Below are positions 30,236 to 40,600 of a DNA stretch of 64,000 nt, in pieces. The stretch's first letter is position 1. Each line of letters begins with the position of its first letter. Below the pieces are notes generated by a model that saw only the letters and a list, made by a program, of their open reading frames with translations, was not told where the DNA came from and ran no database searches. A program made the translations under genes and the position numbers. The DNA comes from Pseudomonas fluorescens (GTDB taxonomy: Bacteria > Pseudomonadota > Gammaproteobacteria > Pseudomonadales > Pseudomonadaceae). The DNA is taken from contig NZ_CABVHJ010000006.1 of the NCBI RefSeq assembly GCF_902497745.1, positions 1 to 64,000 on the forward strand, in the 5' to 3' direction.

Positions 30236-33019
30236 CTATGCGTTCGACAAGTGTCTGGCCTGATCAAGACCGATCATTTGCACTCTTTTGGCATAGCTTG
30301 AGCCGTGCTTGGCCATTTGAGTCTGTAGATGCCGGCGCTCAGAATGCGTAATCGGGTTATAGGATTTTCCATAAACCGCCCCAGCCTCCTTGTAAGGTTT
30401 GGCCGTAAAGGTTTCTTGTGCAAACTCCTTGAACACGAAATCGGGGGATCGGGCAATGACATCCAAAAACACCACGCCCGAGTCGTCCCCTGTTTCGGAG
30501 GTGCCTGCCATCCAGTCCAATGCCAGTTTTGAAAATTGACGGAACTGCCAATTGATCACGGCATCTCCCGCTTTTATCGAACTTGCAGTTCGCAGGGAAA
30601 ACAACGCCTCACTACTGTCTTGTAATGCCAACGTAGCATTCTGGACCTCGTGCTCGGACAGCGGCTCGCGCAGGTTTTTTTTCCAGAATTGCTCGACCTC
30701 TTTGGTCGATGTTTTTTCATAACTCTGGATTTTTCGGGTGATATCAAATGCCGCGGAGTGACTTTTTAAATAATCTGACCAGCCTTGCAGCAAGTTGCGG
30801 GCCTCAGCAGGCGTCCCTTGGTAACTGGGGGTGGCCTGCATAAAGTAATCGACGTTGTCGTCCTCTACTTCAATACCTTCGCGGATCATTTCATTGACCC
30901 CTTCAAAGTCTGAGGAAGCGTTTTCAATATTGATTTGGAGAGCGTCATTGATTTGATCGATACGAACGAAGCTTTGCTGTGGCGACGCTGTGGCAAGGCC
31001 ATTCAGGACACGTGACCTGACATGTTCAAACCCATATAAAAGCGTCACCGGCGCCAAGCCTTCGGCATCTACCCACAGGATCGGGTTATTGCGGACAAAC
31101 CGATAAAGGTTCAAGCCATCAACATCCCCTGCTGGATCAGGATTAACCCAGCGCTGCAACCCCGCCACGTAATACCTGAACCCATAGTAATAAAGCCCCG
31201 TCGCATCCCGCTCTTTGCCCGAATAGCGCAGGGTTTTATAACTCGCCTCGATCTCTTCGCGCCCGGCAAACCACGCGGTGCTGCCGAACGGGTGATAACG
31301 CTCGTGACTGATTACCTGGCCCGCGCTGTCGAGTTCCAGCGTGCAGGATCCCAAATGGTCGTTGAGGCTGTAACGCAGTTGATCGTTGGCGATGCCTTTC
31401 GGCGGTTCGGATTCCCAGCGCAACACCTGCACGCTGCTGCGCCCGGCCTGAACGCTGATGATCTGCAACGTTTCGCCCGTGCCGCTGTGGGTGCGGATTT
31501 GCAGGTTGGGCAGATAACGGGTTTCGGCGATCAGCGTCCGGGCATTGGTTTGCGTTTGCCGGACTTTGCGCAGGCGCATGCCGTCGGCGCCGTAAACATA
31601 GTGTTCGTTATCGTCAGCCGCACCGTCCCGCGCAACCGGCCGGACTTCGTGCAACTGGTTGCGCAGATCCCAATGCAAAGACTGCCCCGGTTGCAGGGCG
31701 AGCAGATTGCCGTTGGCGTCGAAGCCGTTACGAAAGTCTTCTTCGTCCGGTTCCACGCCATCCAATACCGGTAGACAGCGGTTGCTTTGGGCGGCGGCGA
31801 GCAGGCGATGGCCGTGTTTTTGCGCGCCGTTGTGGGTCAACTCCAACAGGTTGCCGCCGCGGTCATAGCGGTAGGTCTGAGTGTACTGCGCGACGGCGGC
31901 CGGATCGTCGAACGGTGAAAACAGCGGGCCTTGATTGGCGCCGCCAGCCTCCCACCCGGTTGCCTCGATCAGTTGATAAAGACTGTCATACCCATAACGG
32001 TTGATCGGCTCGATACGCTGGTTGGCGAAGTAACGGATCGGCAGCGCGGCGTCTTCGATGCTGAGCACATTGCCCACCGGGTCATAGGCGTAGCGCAGGT
32101 CTTGCAGGCTGTCATTGCCGTGTCTGGCTTGCAGCCGGGTCAAGCGGCCGTCTTCTGAATCGTATTGCAGCGTAGTGATCACACCATTGCCGGCGGTTTC
32201 CTGCCCAGTCTGGCCTTGGGCGTTGTACTGCATGGCGCTGACCAGCGTTTTCGGCTTGGCTTGTTTATCCAGTTGCAGGCGTACTTCGCGCAACTGCCCA
32301 GCGAGGTTCTGTGCGAAGAACTGGCGGTGTCCTTTGGCGTCAGTCTGTTCGATGGTTTCGCCCAAGGTATTGAAAACCGAACGGCTCGTGGTCCCAGCGC
32401 CGGTTTCGAGCAACGCGTCGCGGTCGGTCGGCGGTTCGGGCCAGTCGGGGGAGCTCAATGCGCGCAGAAAGTGCCGGGTCTGCTGCATGACATTACCGCT
32501 CAATCCGAACTGTTCGAACAACTGCGTGCCGGCCGGATCATCGTGGCGGATGAGTTGCCCGCACTGGTTACGCGTGGCGAACGTCGGATCGCTGTCGCCA
32601 TAACCATAACGCTCCGTACACAAAGGCTCGCCGTCGCTGGCGTGTTCGAATACTGCCAGTGGCCGTAATTGTTCGTCGTACTCGATTTTGCGTTGGCTAC
32701 CCCGTCCGTCCCAACCGTGCAGAGGCTGACTTGCTCCGCCGAACAAGCTGACTCGCCACCCGGCATCGACACCAACGGTGCTCAGCACCTGGCCTGACAA
32801 AGAGTTGGTGGTGATGAGGTTGGCGGGCGCAGAAGCGTCGGCGAACAAACGAGGGTCGCGCTGCGCCACCCAGCGTCCGGCCACCTCATGCTGCGCAGCC
32901 GTGACTCGTGCCTCTGGCTCTCGTTCATCCACTCGCCAATAGTCAATTTGGCGTACCGCTAAACCACGGCTGTCGATGGCGGTCAGTTGCGGTGTATGGA
33001 TATGGATGTGCAGATTCAT
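30236..33019 (-). CDS. tccC: TccC-type RHS protein 3 with an unrecognised C-terminal cargo domain
   Basis: This 927-residue TcC component is encoded directly after TcB. The start is the ATG at 33019, which overlaps the TcB stop as ATGA; a GTG six bases earlier is possible. Residues 1-652 form the RHS shell (core GKERDATGLYYYGFRYYVAG, then DGLNLYRFVRNNPILWVDAEG). The C-terminal part (about 653-927) is polar, mainly helical by eye, with an ending YNPITHSERRHLQTQM. I recognise no enzyme motif in it. The shell should be closed together with TcB into a hollow cocoon holding this domain until injection through the TcA pore. It is the primary cargo of the operon; the two orphan tccC genes offer alternatives. 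Confidence 0.87.
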   Translation of the reverse strand: MNLHIHIHTPQLTAIDSRGLAVRQIDYWRVDEREPEARVTAAQHEVAGRWVAQRDPRLFADASAPANLITTNSLSGQVLSTVGVDAGWRVSLFGGASQPLHGWDGRGSQRKIEYDEQLRPLAVFEHASDGEPLCTERYGYGDSDPTFATRNQCGQLIRHDDPAGTQLFEQFGLSGNVMQQTRHFLRALSSPDWPEPPTDRDALLETGAGTTSRSVFNTLGETIEQTDAKGHRQFFAQNLAGQLREVRLQLDKQAKPKTLVSAMQYNAQGQTGQETAGNGVITTLQYDSEDGRLTRLQARHGNDSLQDLRYAYDPVGNVLSIEDAALPIRYFANQRIEPINRYGYDSLYQLIEATGWEAGGANQGPLFSPFDDPAAVAQYTQTYRYDRGGNLLELTHNGAQKHGHRLLAAAQSNRCLPVLDGVEPDEEDFRNGFDANGNLLALQPGQSLHWDLRNQLHEVRPVARDGAADDNEHYVYGADGMRLRKVRQTQTNARTLIAETRYLPNLQIRTHSGTGETLQIISVQAGRSSVQVLRWESEPPKGIANDQLRYSLNDHLGSCTLELDSAGQVISHERYHPFGSTAWFAGREEIEASYKTLRYSGKERDATGLYYYGFRYYVAGLQRWVNPDPAGDVDGLNLYRFVRNNPILWVDAEGLAPVTLLYGFEHVRSRVLNGLATASPQQSFVRIDQINDALQINIENASSDFEGVNEMIREGIEVEDDNVDYFMQATPSYQGTPAEARNLLQGWSDYLKSHSAAFDITRKIQSYEKTSTKEVEQFWKKNLREPLSEHEVQNATLALQDSSEALFSLRTASSIKAGDAVINWQFRQFSKLALDWMAGTSETGDDSGVVFLDVIARSPDFVFKEFAQETFTAKPYKEAGAVYGKSYNPITHSERRHLQTQMAKHGSSYAKRVQMIGLDQARHLSNA

Positions 33020-36000
33020 GTCCACCAGTTCCGCCGCCGTTGTTGCGGTGGTGGTTCGAACAGGTCGTTCTCATCGAACGCCACGTTGCACCAGATCCAG
33101 TACCAGATTTCCCGGCGCAAGGGCTTCGGTTCCGCCGAGGGGCCTTGCGGCATTTTCTTGGCCAGCACGGTTTCGGTCGGGCGACCCGCCGCGTCGTAGA
33201 ACTGCTGGTCGTGGAAGGCGTGCTGGCGCATCGAGCGGTCGTTGATGTAGCGCGGTTGATCGGCGAAGTAGGGCCGGTAGATCCGCACTTTTTCGCCTTT
33301 GTTGTTGTACTCCACCGGTTCACTGACGCGCCAGCGTCGGGGCACGTCGGCTTCCAGCGGATGACCTTCGGTGTCGAGGCGCAACTCGCCGTTTTCATCG
33401 ACCTGCCAGGATTTGCCCGGCTCGACTTCCTGTTTGGTCTGCAAGGTGCGGCCGAAGCCATCCAGACACGCGATACTGACCCGTACTTGCATTTCGGGGT
33501 CGCCGGGATAGCGGTCAGCCAACATTGCGACGGAGTACACCGGCTCACGTTGTGAAGCATCGATTTGCTTCTTCAATTCGGTTTCGTTTGCGTCGGGATT
33601 TTCCAGGCCCGTCACATGCTGCCGAGCGCGATCGCAAATATGCCCGCTGGGCAGGAGGAAGCCTTCGCCCTTGGCCCAGTCCAGCCAGTCAGGGGAGGGT
33701 GGGGACGTGCGGCTGATACGACCCATCCAGCTGAAAGTGTCCCAGAAGCTGACGTTGGCGAAGTTTCCGATGGCTTTTTTCGGATCGGCGATGGCGATGG
33801 CCGGGTCGCGGTCTGGAGGCGGAACATAGGTCTCCAGTGGGTCGAAACCTACCGGTTGTCCCATTTCTGTGCCGTGAAAGCTGCTCACCAGAGGTTCACC
33901 GAACGCGTTGCAACGTGACTCCTGGATATTGCGGTTGGCGTCTTCGATGGCCGCTGGCAGAAAGGTACGGTAATCGACATTGAGGCTGCGGGTGGTGCAA
34001 CCGTCGGGCAAGGTCACCGCAGTGGTCAGGCACCAGTAGGCGTCGTAGGTGATGAGGGTTTCACCGTGGCTTTGCGTCTCGCGGTATTTCTGCACGTTAT
34101 AGAAACCGTCCAGCTTGTGGTACGTGGGGAAGCCCCGGTGCACCGACCACAGGTAGTTTTTCGCGTCTTCGGGATCTGCCAGCGGCGCCTTTTCAGCCTC
34201 GGGCAAAAACAGCTCCATGATGTGGTAACCGACTTCGGGCGACTGCAGTTTTTCCTTGAGGTTGAAGGGCATGTCGCCCTGCTCGTTTCTGAGTTTGTCG
34301 TAGGCGGCGAGGGCGATGGCATCCAGTTCTGCCGTTTCCACATAGGCAGGTAAACCTTGGAAGGTCGCTTCGCCGGGTGCGAGGGTCTGACCGTTCTCGG
34401 GGTTGATGTAGCGCTGCATGGACAAGCCGGACAACACCGCCTGTTTTGCCCACGGCCCGTCGTCCTCGCTCATTTGCAGAAAGTGGTCGTGATGGATCTG
34501 GGCAGCGGTCAGTTCAGTTTTTTCCAGCACCAGGGCATTGCTGCGCTGCTGAAACGGCAGCCCAAGGCGCCAGACATCTTCATTCGTGAGGTGAATGGGC
34601 TGCGCCCGGGTTTGCGTCAGATACCACTGCTGTTGTGCAGGGTCATGAGCATCCTTCCACCATTGCTGATGGTGCTCATCACTGAACGGCGGCGGTTCAT
34701 CAACGGTTCGGCGTCGTGCGTAGTGAACGGTAAACCCGTGCAGACTCGTACCGTATTCGTCCCACTCAAGGTTGAGGTGGTGCTGGCACAACGGATCGTC
34801 GGCGACAGCGGCCTCGTACTGGTAGCTGATCGACTCCAGATCCAGGATTTGAAGCACCGCGTAGGGCTGGTGTCTGCTTTTGGGACGCAGCCGGCGCACC
34901 GCGTAACGGTTTTCCTGAACGGTGTAGGGCACGGCGGTCGCGGGGGCGTCGTCCGCTGCGTAGGTTTCCGAGCGCAGCGTGGTCCCGCTCAGGGCGCGGG
35001 CTATTTCTCGGGCGGTGTCTTCGTCGAATGTACTGAGCGGCTGCGTCGCGCGGTCGTTGAAGTGATAGTTCTGCAGCAGCGTGGGTCGCAGGTCTACGGC
35101 GTCCTTGTCGCGGTTGTAATAACCGTCTCTTGGCGGATCGATGAACTCGCCAGTGTGGAACCAGGTTTTGCTCAGGATTGGCGCGGTAAAACCGGCACGC
35201 GCGCGCTCGGCCGCCGACGCTTCGGTATCGCTTTGCAGGAGCAGGCGAAAACCGCGAAATTCGCGCTCGAAGCGATCGTAATAACCACCGCGATAGCTGA
35301 AGGTCTGCGTCAGCGTGTTGCCAGTGATCTCATCGCACTGGGTCTGCCGGCTTACCAGATGCAGGGCCAGTGGCAGCTTGCACACCGGGTTTTCGATACC
35401 GGCGGCGTGCTGCTCGTGTTTCTCGTCCAGCCATTCCTGTGCGGAACTGCGGTAGGTCACGCTGCTCACGGCGCCCATGTTGTTGCAGGTGCGGTTCATC
35501 AGGTAGGGCTTGGCCTTGACGAAGTCATAGCGCCAGTGCCGTGGCGTCATGTGTGGCACGGTGAGGATCAGGCTGGAGCACCCCAGCCCTTGCAGGTCGG
35601 CGGTGCTGACCTGGCAAAGGGGATCGTAATGCACGCCTTCCGGCCACAGCAGGATGATTGGACTCTGCTCATAACCCTTGCCGCAGTGGTTCATGAACAC
35701 CAGCAGGTTATCGGGCTGCAGATAAATCAGATCCACGGCCCCCGAGCCGTCAAGGTCGGCCAGCAAAACCTGCGCGGCATTGAACTGGCGGTAGGCAAAG
35801 GGCAAGGCGCACAGCACAAAGCCTTTGCCGAAACGTCCACGCCCCAGATTCGGCCAGCATTTGACTTCGTTATGACGGATACGCACCAGATGTTGCTGGC
35901 CGCTGCCGAGCACATCAGCGAAGGCCACCAGTTCCGCCGAGGTATTGCTCAGCACAGGCAGTTCATCGTCATCCCCCTCGGCGGTTTTATACGCGTGGGG

Positions 36001-37638
36001 GACGTCGATGCCGTCGGCAAATCCCGCCGTGCGCTGGTTGGCGTAAAGCCGCACGCTACGAGTGCCGATCAGCGCCAGATCGCTCAGTCCATCCCCCACC
36101 AGATCGGTCATCTTCGCCATCGGGTGAAAAAATTCGCCGGGGAACGCATCGAAGGGGACGAAGCCCGACCAGCTGCGATCCGGGTCGAGGGTAAAGAAGC
36201 CACACAGGCCCGGGGTGGCGACCACCCAGTCGAGCCTGCCATCGCCGGTCAGGTCGGTGAGGGACTGATGAACCGGCTTGCTACTGTCGGCCATTGGCTG
36301 GTGGTCAAGACGTTTCCAGTCGCTGTAGCTGACGTCGTCACCGCCGGCCGCCGCACGTAATGGCTCGCGGTAATACCAGGCCTGGTCATACCGACACAGC
36401 ACACCTGCCATGCCTTCACCGTACAGGTCCACGAATTGATAGCGCTGGCCGTCGTTGAGGCCGGGCATGTCGGGAAAACGTACCCAGCCCTGAGGTTTTG
36501 CATCCAGTTCAAAGGCGTTGTAACTGAACTCCATTGGCGGCCGGTTTTCCGTCTGGCCCAGGCCGTCGTAGGCCTGCGAGTGTGCGGCCGTCAGTTGGTT
36601 GTAGCCTAATGGGCTGGTTCGGTGTTCCAGCAGCAGACGCTGGACCAGTACGGGGTCATCTCCCAGTTCCTTGGGGAAATGATGAAACATCAACACCTGC
36701 CGACACAGGCGCCGGGTACCCAGTTCGAAACCGTAGGCGTAGATCCAGAACGGGTCGCTGCGTTCGGGCCACGGCTGTTGTTCCGCGAAGGTTGGCACCT
36801 GGGTCAGATCAGTGCTGCGCTCGCCATAATCGAACACCAGTTGAAAATGCCACAGCTGGTTTTTCCAACTGCCCGGAACCCACGTGTACAGGTGTGGATG
36901 GGCCTCTTCGTTGCCGTAGCAGATGCGTTCGAGGTAACGCTGGGCACTGTAGTCGCGAAACTGCGGCGCAACGGGCGCGCCTGTATCGGGCTTGTACTGG
37001 TAGACAATGTGCTCGCCCCGAGTGTTGAGACTTTCGTCGATCATCCATACGCCGACGCGTTGCGGGTCAGCTGGGTCGGCGCGACGCGATTCGTTGCTGG
37101 TGCCGTACACGTGCAGGCTGCCGTCGGCACCGTGGATCAGCCAGAAACCCGGCTTGTCCGTACTGTTTGACCAATGTTCGATCAGGGCAAAATCGCCCTC
37201 GACCCGAGGCCAGTGGCGCACCACCTGGTATTCACTGCCCAAGGGCGCTTTGTTGTAAAAGGACGCGCTGCGAGAGACCAGCTCACCGTTGTCATTGCGC
37301 TCGGGCATCCAGACATCGCCACTTGGACCGACGACCTGGTCGGTGCCGTCGTAGGTCGGCACACCTTTGACGGTGCGCAGGGTGATGGCATTGACGGTGA
37401 ACTGCCAGCCGATCCCGCACGGGCTGTTGCCGGTGTCGTTGCTGTAATTCAACGCCACAGACGGGGCAAAGCCGCGCCCGGGGGAAATCGGCAGGGGCAC
37501 TGCCAGCGACGCCGTTCCTTTGGTGCCGATGCCGCCCCAGCCCTTGCCGATGCTTTGGATGGCGCCGCCCATTTTCGGCAGCGCGGGGGTGTTGATCTGC
37601 ATCGTCGACTGTTGCTGCGGCGATTGTTGTTCGTTCAT
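33016..37638 (-). CDS. Tc toxin component B (TcaC/TcdB-like, SpvB domain)
   Basis: This 1540-residue protein begins with an SpvB-type domain (GTASLAVPLPISPGRGFAPSV, GNSPCGIGWQ). It continues with FG-GAP/VCBS-like beta-propeller segments (LTDLTGDGRLDWV, ADLDGSGAVDLIYL) that dock on TcA, and then with the TcdB middle and RHS-like regions. The length is normal for TcB. It overlaps the two-part TcA gene upstream and tccC downstream by ATGA junctions, so production of B and C is coupled. The protein forms half of the BC cocoon and the gate to the TcA channel. Confidence 0.9.
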   Translation of the reverse strand: MNEQQSPQQQSTMQINTPALPKMGGAIQSIGKGWGGIGTKGTASLAVPLPISPGRGFAPSVALNYSNDTGNSPCGIGWQFTVNAITLRTVKGVPTYDGTDQVVGPSGDVWMPERNDNGELVSRSASFYNKAPLGSEYQVVRHWPRVEGDFALIEHWSNSTDKPGFWLIHGADGSLHVYGTSNESRRADPADPQRVGVWMIDESLNTRGEHIVYQYKPDTGAPVAPQFRDYSAQRYLERICYGNEEAHPHLYTWVPGSWKNQLWHFQLVFDYGERSTDLTQVPTFAEQQPWPERSDPFWIYAYGFELGTRRLCRQVLMFHHFPKELGDDPVLVQRLLLEHRTSPLGYNQLTAAHSQAYDGLGQTENRPPMEFSYNAFELDAKPQGWVRFPDMPGLNDGQRYQFVDLYGEGMAGVLCRYDQAWYYREPLRAAAGGDDVSYSDWKRLDHQPMADSSKPVHQSLTDLTGDGRLDWVVATPGLCGFFTLDPDRSWSGFVPFDAFPGEFFHPMAKMTDLVGDGLSDLALIGTRSVRLYANQRTAGFADGIDVPHAYKTAEGDDDELPVLSNTSAELVAFADVLGSGQQHLVRIRHNEVKCWPNLGRGRFGKGFVLCALPFAYRQFNAAQVLLADLDGSGAVDLIYLQPDNLLVFMNHCGKGYEQSPIILLWPEGVHYDPLCQVSTADLQGLGCSSLILTVPHMTPRHWRYDFVKAKPYLMNRTCNNMGAVSSVTYRSSAQEWLDEKHEQHAAGIENPVCKLPLALHLVSRQTQCDEITGNTLTQTFSYRGGYYDRFEREFRGFRLLLQSDTEASAAERARAGFTAPILSKTWFHTGEFIDPPRDGYYNRDKDAVDLRPTLLQNYHFNDRATQPLSTFDEDTAREIARALSGTTLRSETYAADDAPATAVPYTVQENRYAVRRLRPKSRHQPYAVLQILDLESISYQYEAAVADDPLCQHHLNLEWDEYGTSLHGFTVHYARRRTVDEPPPFSDEHHQQWWKDAHDPAQQQWYLTQTRAQPIHLTNEDVWRLGLPFQQRSNALVLEKTELTAAQIHHDHFLQMSEDDGPWAKQAVLSGLSMQRYINPENGQTLAPGEATFQGLPAYVETAELDAIALAAYDKLRNEQGDMPFNLKEKLQSPEVGYHIMELFLPEAEKAPLADPEDAKNYLWSVHRGFPTYHKLDGFYNVQKYRETQSHGETLITYDAYWCLTTAVTLPDGCTTRSLNVDYRTFLPAAIEDANRNIQESRCNAFGEPLVSSFHGTEMGQPVGFDPLETYVPPPDRDPAIAIADPKKAIGNFANVSFWDTFSWMGRISRTSPPSPDWLDWAKGEGFLLPSGHICDRARQHVTGLENPDANETELKKQIDASQREPVYSVAMLADRYPGDPEMQVRVSIACLDGFGRTLQTKQEVEPGKSWQVDENGELRLDTEGHPLEADVPRRWRVSEPVEYNNKGEKVRIYRPYFADQPRYINDRSMRQHAFHDQQFYDAAGRPTETVLAKKMPQGPSAEPKPLRREIWYWIWCNVAFDENDLFEPPPQQRRRNWWT

Positions 37639-40600
37639 AGCGAACCGCCTTCGCGTCGGGCCGTGTAGCTCACGTGTACGATGATGTCGTTGAGGGATTG
37701 AAGCATGGCCTCCTGAGCTTCGTGGTTGGGGAAAATCAGACTCCAGCGTGATATGGCGCCGGTGTACTCGAAGGGCAGGTAACGTTCATCCTGAAAGTTG
37801 AGCTGGAACATGCCGTTGTCTTCCAGCGAGGTGGAGAGCGCAATCTGCTGACTGGCGCGCAGGTTTTCCTTGGCGTTACCCGCCGTGGCGGCCATTTCCA
37901 CCTTGCTATAGGTTTGTCGCAGTACGGCACGAATGTCTTGATAGGGGCCAAGGCAGGCCGGCAGAGTCACGCTGATGGTCTTGATTCGGCGCAGGTAGTG
38001 ATTTTCACCGGCGTAATCGTCTTCGAACATGGCTTGGGTCAGTTCGAATTCGCAGCTGCCGTTTTCGACCAGTGATTTTTTGATTTCCGCCCACGGTTTA
38101 TTGAGGGTTGGCCCCGCGTCCTTGTCCTTCAGTTCCTTCAGGGACACGGTTTTTCTGATTTCCAGATCACGCCGGTTGTTCTGCAGATACTGGCTGTGCA
38201 TCTGTTGCAGACTCATTTTCAGTTCTTCGCCGGCACCGAGGCCGCGGTAGCTGGCATTCCACGCGCCGGGGCGGATGAAGGTCCGGGTGAAGTCGCCCAT
38301 CTCGTATTGCCAGCAGGCTTCGGCGGCCTGACACAGGGATTGCGCGGTGGTGTAGGCGGTGTGGTAGAAACTCGCGAATTTGCTGTTGAGCCAGTCGTAG
38401 GTCTGCGAGCGGCTGAAGCGGTTGCTGCTCAGCAGGAAGTCATGGGTGGCCTTCGCCTGGTTGAGCGCGGTTTGCGCCTGGCGCAGTTGCAGTTGAGTGG
38501 CTTTGTGTTGTTCTTCGTAGACGGCGAGTTGGGCCTGGATTTGTTCGGCTTCGAGTTTTGATTGGTCGAGGGCTTGGGTCCATTCCTGGTTGCGGCGACG
38601 AAAAAACTCGACCCGTTCTAATATCTGACTGGTTGCACGTCCCAGGGCGCCGGCTGCGAAACCGACTGTGGCAACCGAATTAGGCGCGCCTTCAGGTCGT
38701 TGCCCGCCTGTAATGAAACCGGCGGCTCCCCCCAATGCACCTACGACTACAAATGCGCCGAAAAGGTTTGGTGCCGACTTCAGACTCTCACCGGTTGCCC
38801 AGCTTGCTTGAGCAATTGACTCCGATAAACTGGCTTGAAGTCCCAAAGTCGTTGTCAAAATTTCGCTAGCAGTGGCTCCCTCGTCAATCAAGGTTTGGTA
38901 GTAGTTTATACGGCCCCGGACAATGTTCCGGCTGGCCAGCAACACCTCTTTGTTCTTCTCGTCGATCTTCATCATTTGCGCTTGCACATCCACCGCCACC
39001 TTCGCCAGATTCCACGCCTGTTGCTGCTGCAGTTCAAGGTATTGCGCCTGCTCCTTGCGCTCGATCAGCGACAACAGCGTCGAGCCGAACTGGATCACGC
39101 TGTCCACCGCGTTCTGCGCCAGGGCGAACATGAAACTGAAGCGGTAATGGGGAATCTGCGGACTCAACAACCGACTCAGCGCCGCCCCGGACAGGCCCTG
39201 GCCCCAGGCAGCGAGCAGGGCGCGCGGATCCAGTGGTGCCGCGAACAACGGCAGGTTCAGGGCTGCGCCTGCCATGTCGAGGTTGTGCCGCAGGTTGTGC
39301 AAGCGGCTTTCGGCGCGCTCCCAGTGCATGATCAGTTCGGGGTTGAAGGGGCGACGGAAATACTCAACGTCAACGCTTGCCAGTAACGGGTCATCACCGT
39401 TAGGTCGCAGGCACAGCAAGGGTGCCGCCTCCGAAACCGGAGCTTTGCCGATACGCAGCGGTGGTTGTTGCTGAAGCTGCTGTTGCGCGGCGATCAGGCG
39501 TTGTTCGAATTCACGCAGTTGTGCATTTTTCGACGAGCTCAAGGCGTCGAGCGCGAGCGGCAACCAGTCGTCGATCTGACGAACATCCGGGCGTGGCCCC
39601 AGCAAATCCATGATGTGAACGTAGCGCAACTTGGCTTCAGCCAGCCCGTCCGGCGTCAGCTCTGCGTACGCCAGATCGGCCTGTCGGCTTTCAATCTCGA
39701 TAAAGAGTTTCCACAGCGCCTTGCGAAAGTGCACTGGAAAACTCAGGGCAATCTGATGTGGATCGTCCGGGAACAGAATGGCCTGGCTGGGATCGGCCGG
39801 GCCGGGCCACACGGGCTCCTCCAGTGGCACGGCCTGCCAGTAACCCGCGTGCCCCGGGTCGGCGCTTTGTCGTGTCGGGTCAAACAGATACGACAGCCAC
39901 TGTTTCGCCTCGTCGTACTGCTGCTCTTCGTTCAAGCGGTAGGCCACCAGCCATGGCAAGTACAGAAACAGTTCAAGGAAATACAGGTAGTAGCCCCCGG
40001 AAAAATCCATGGCTTGCGCGCCGAGGCCATCGGGGATGGGCGGTTCTGTGCGCCGGGTCTGGGTCTCCCATCTCAGCAGGGGTTCCATGCCGCTTTCGGC
40101 CAGGTTGATGAGTTGCCGGGCGAAGGTGGTGTTCATGCGCACAGGCGTCCGTTGCGTGTCAGGATTTTGTCCGTCACTGCACTTGATGCTTGAACCACTG
40201 AAGTCAATGAATTGCGCTTTGCCCAAGGAGGGGCTGTCACCCGCAGACGGGGACGTCAGGCTGTCGATACTTGGCGCTATTTGCGGGCTTGCGGGAAGCA
40301 CCTCTCCCCAGCCGATGGTCAGTGCTTTGAGCGCTCCGCCAACCAGCGTGGTGGTCATGATCCCCCTGTCATAAAGCAATACGCCATAAATAAGCGGGAT
40401 TTTCAGTTTCTCGGAATCCGCGGGCCACTCGACCGGCCAACCATCGGGCTGGAGGGTGGACTGATCGACCGAAAACGAATAAGTCAGTGACGAATCCCTC
40501 GACAGATTGCTGACGATGGCTGTGGACGCCAGCATACGCATCCCGCTGAATGTTTCAGGCGGCTGTGTTGCAATGACATCCAGTGGGTGGGCGATGAAAA

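Noticed and set aside
34357..36360. 667-residue open frame antisense to the TcB gene
   Set aside because: The sense strand has a full TcB with SpvB and propeller motifs; the antisense frame has no recognisable domain or ribosome site.
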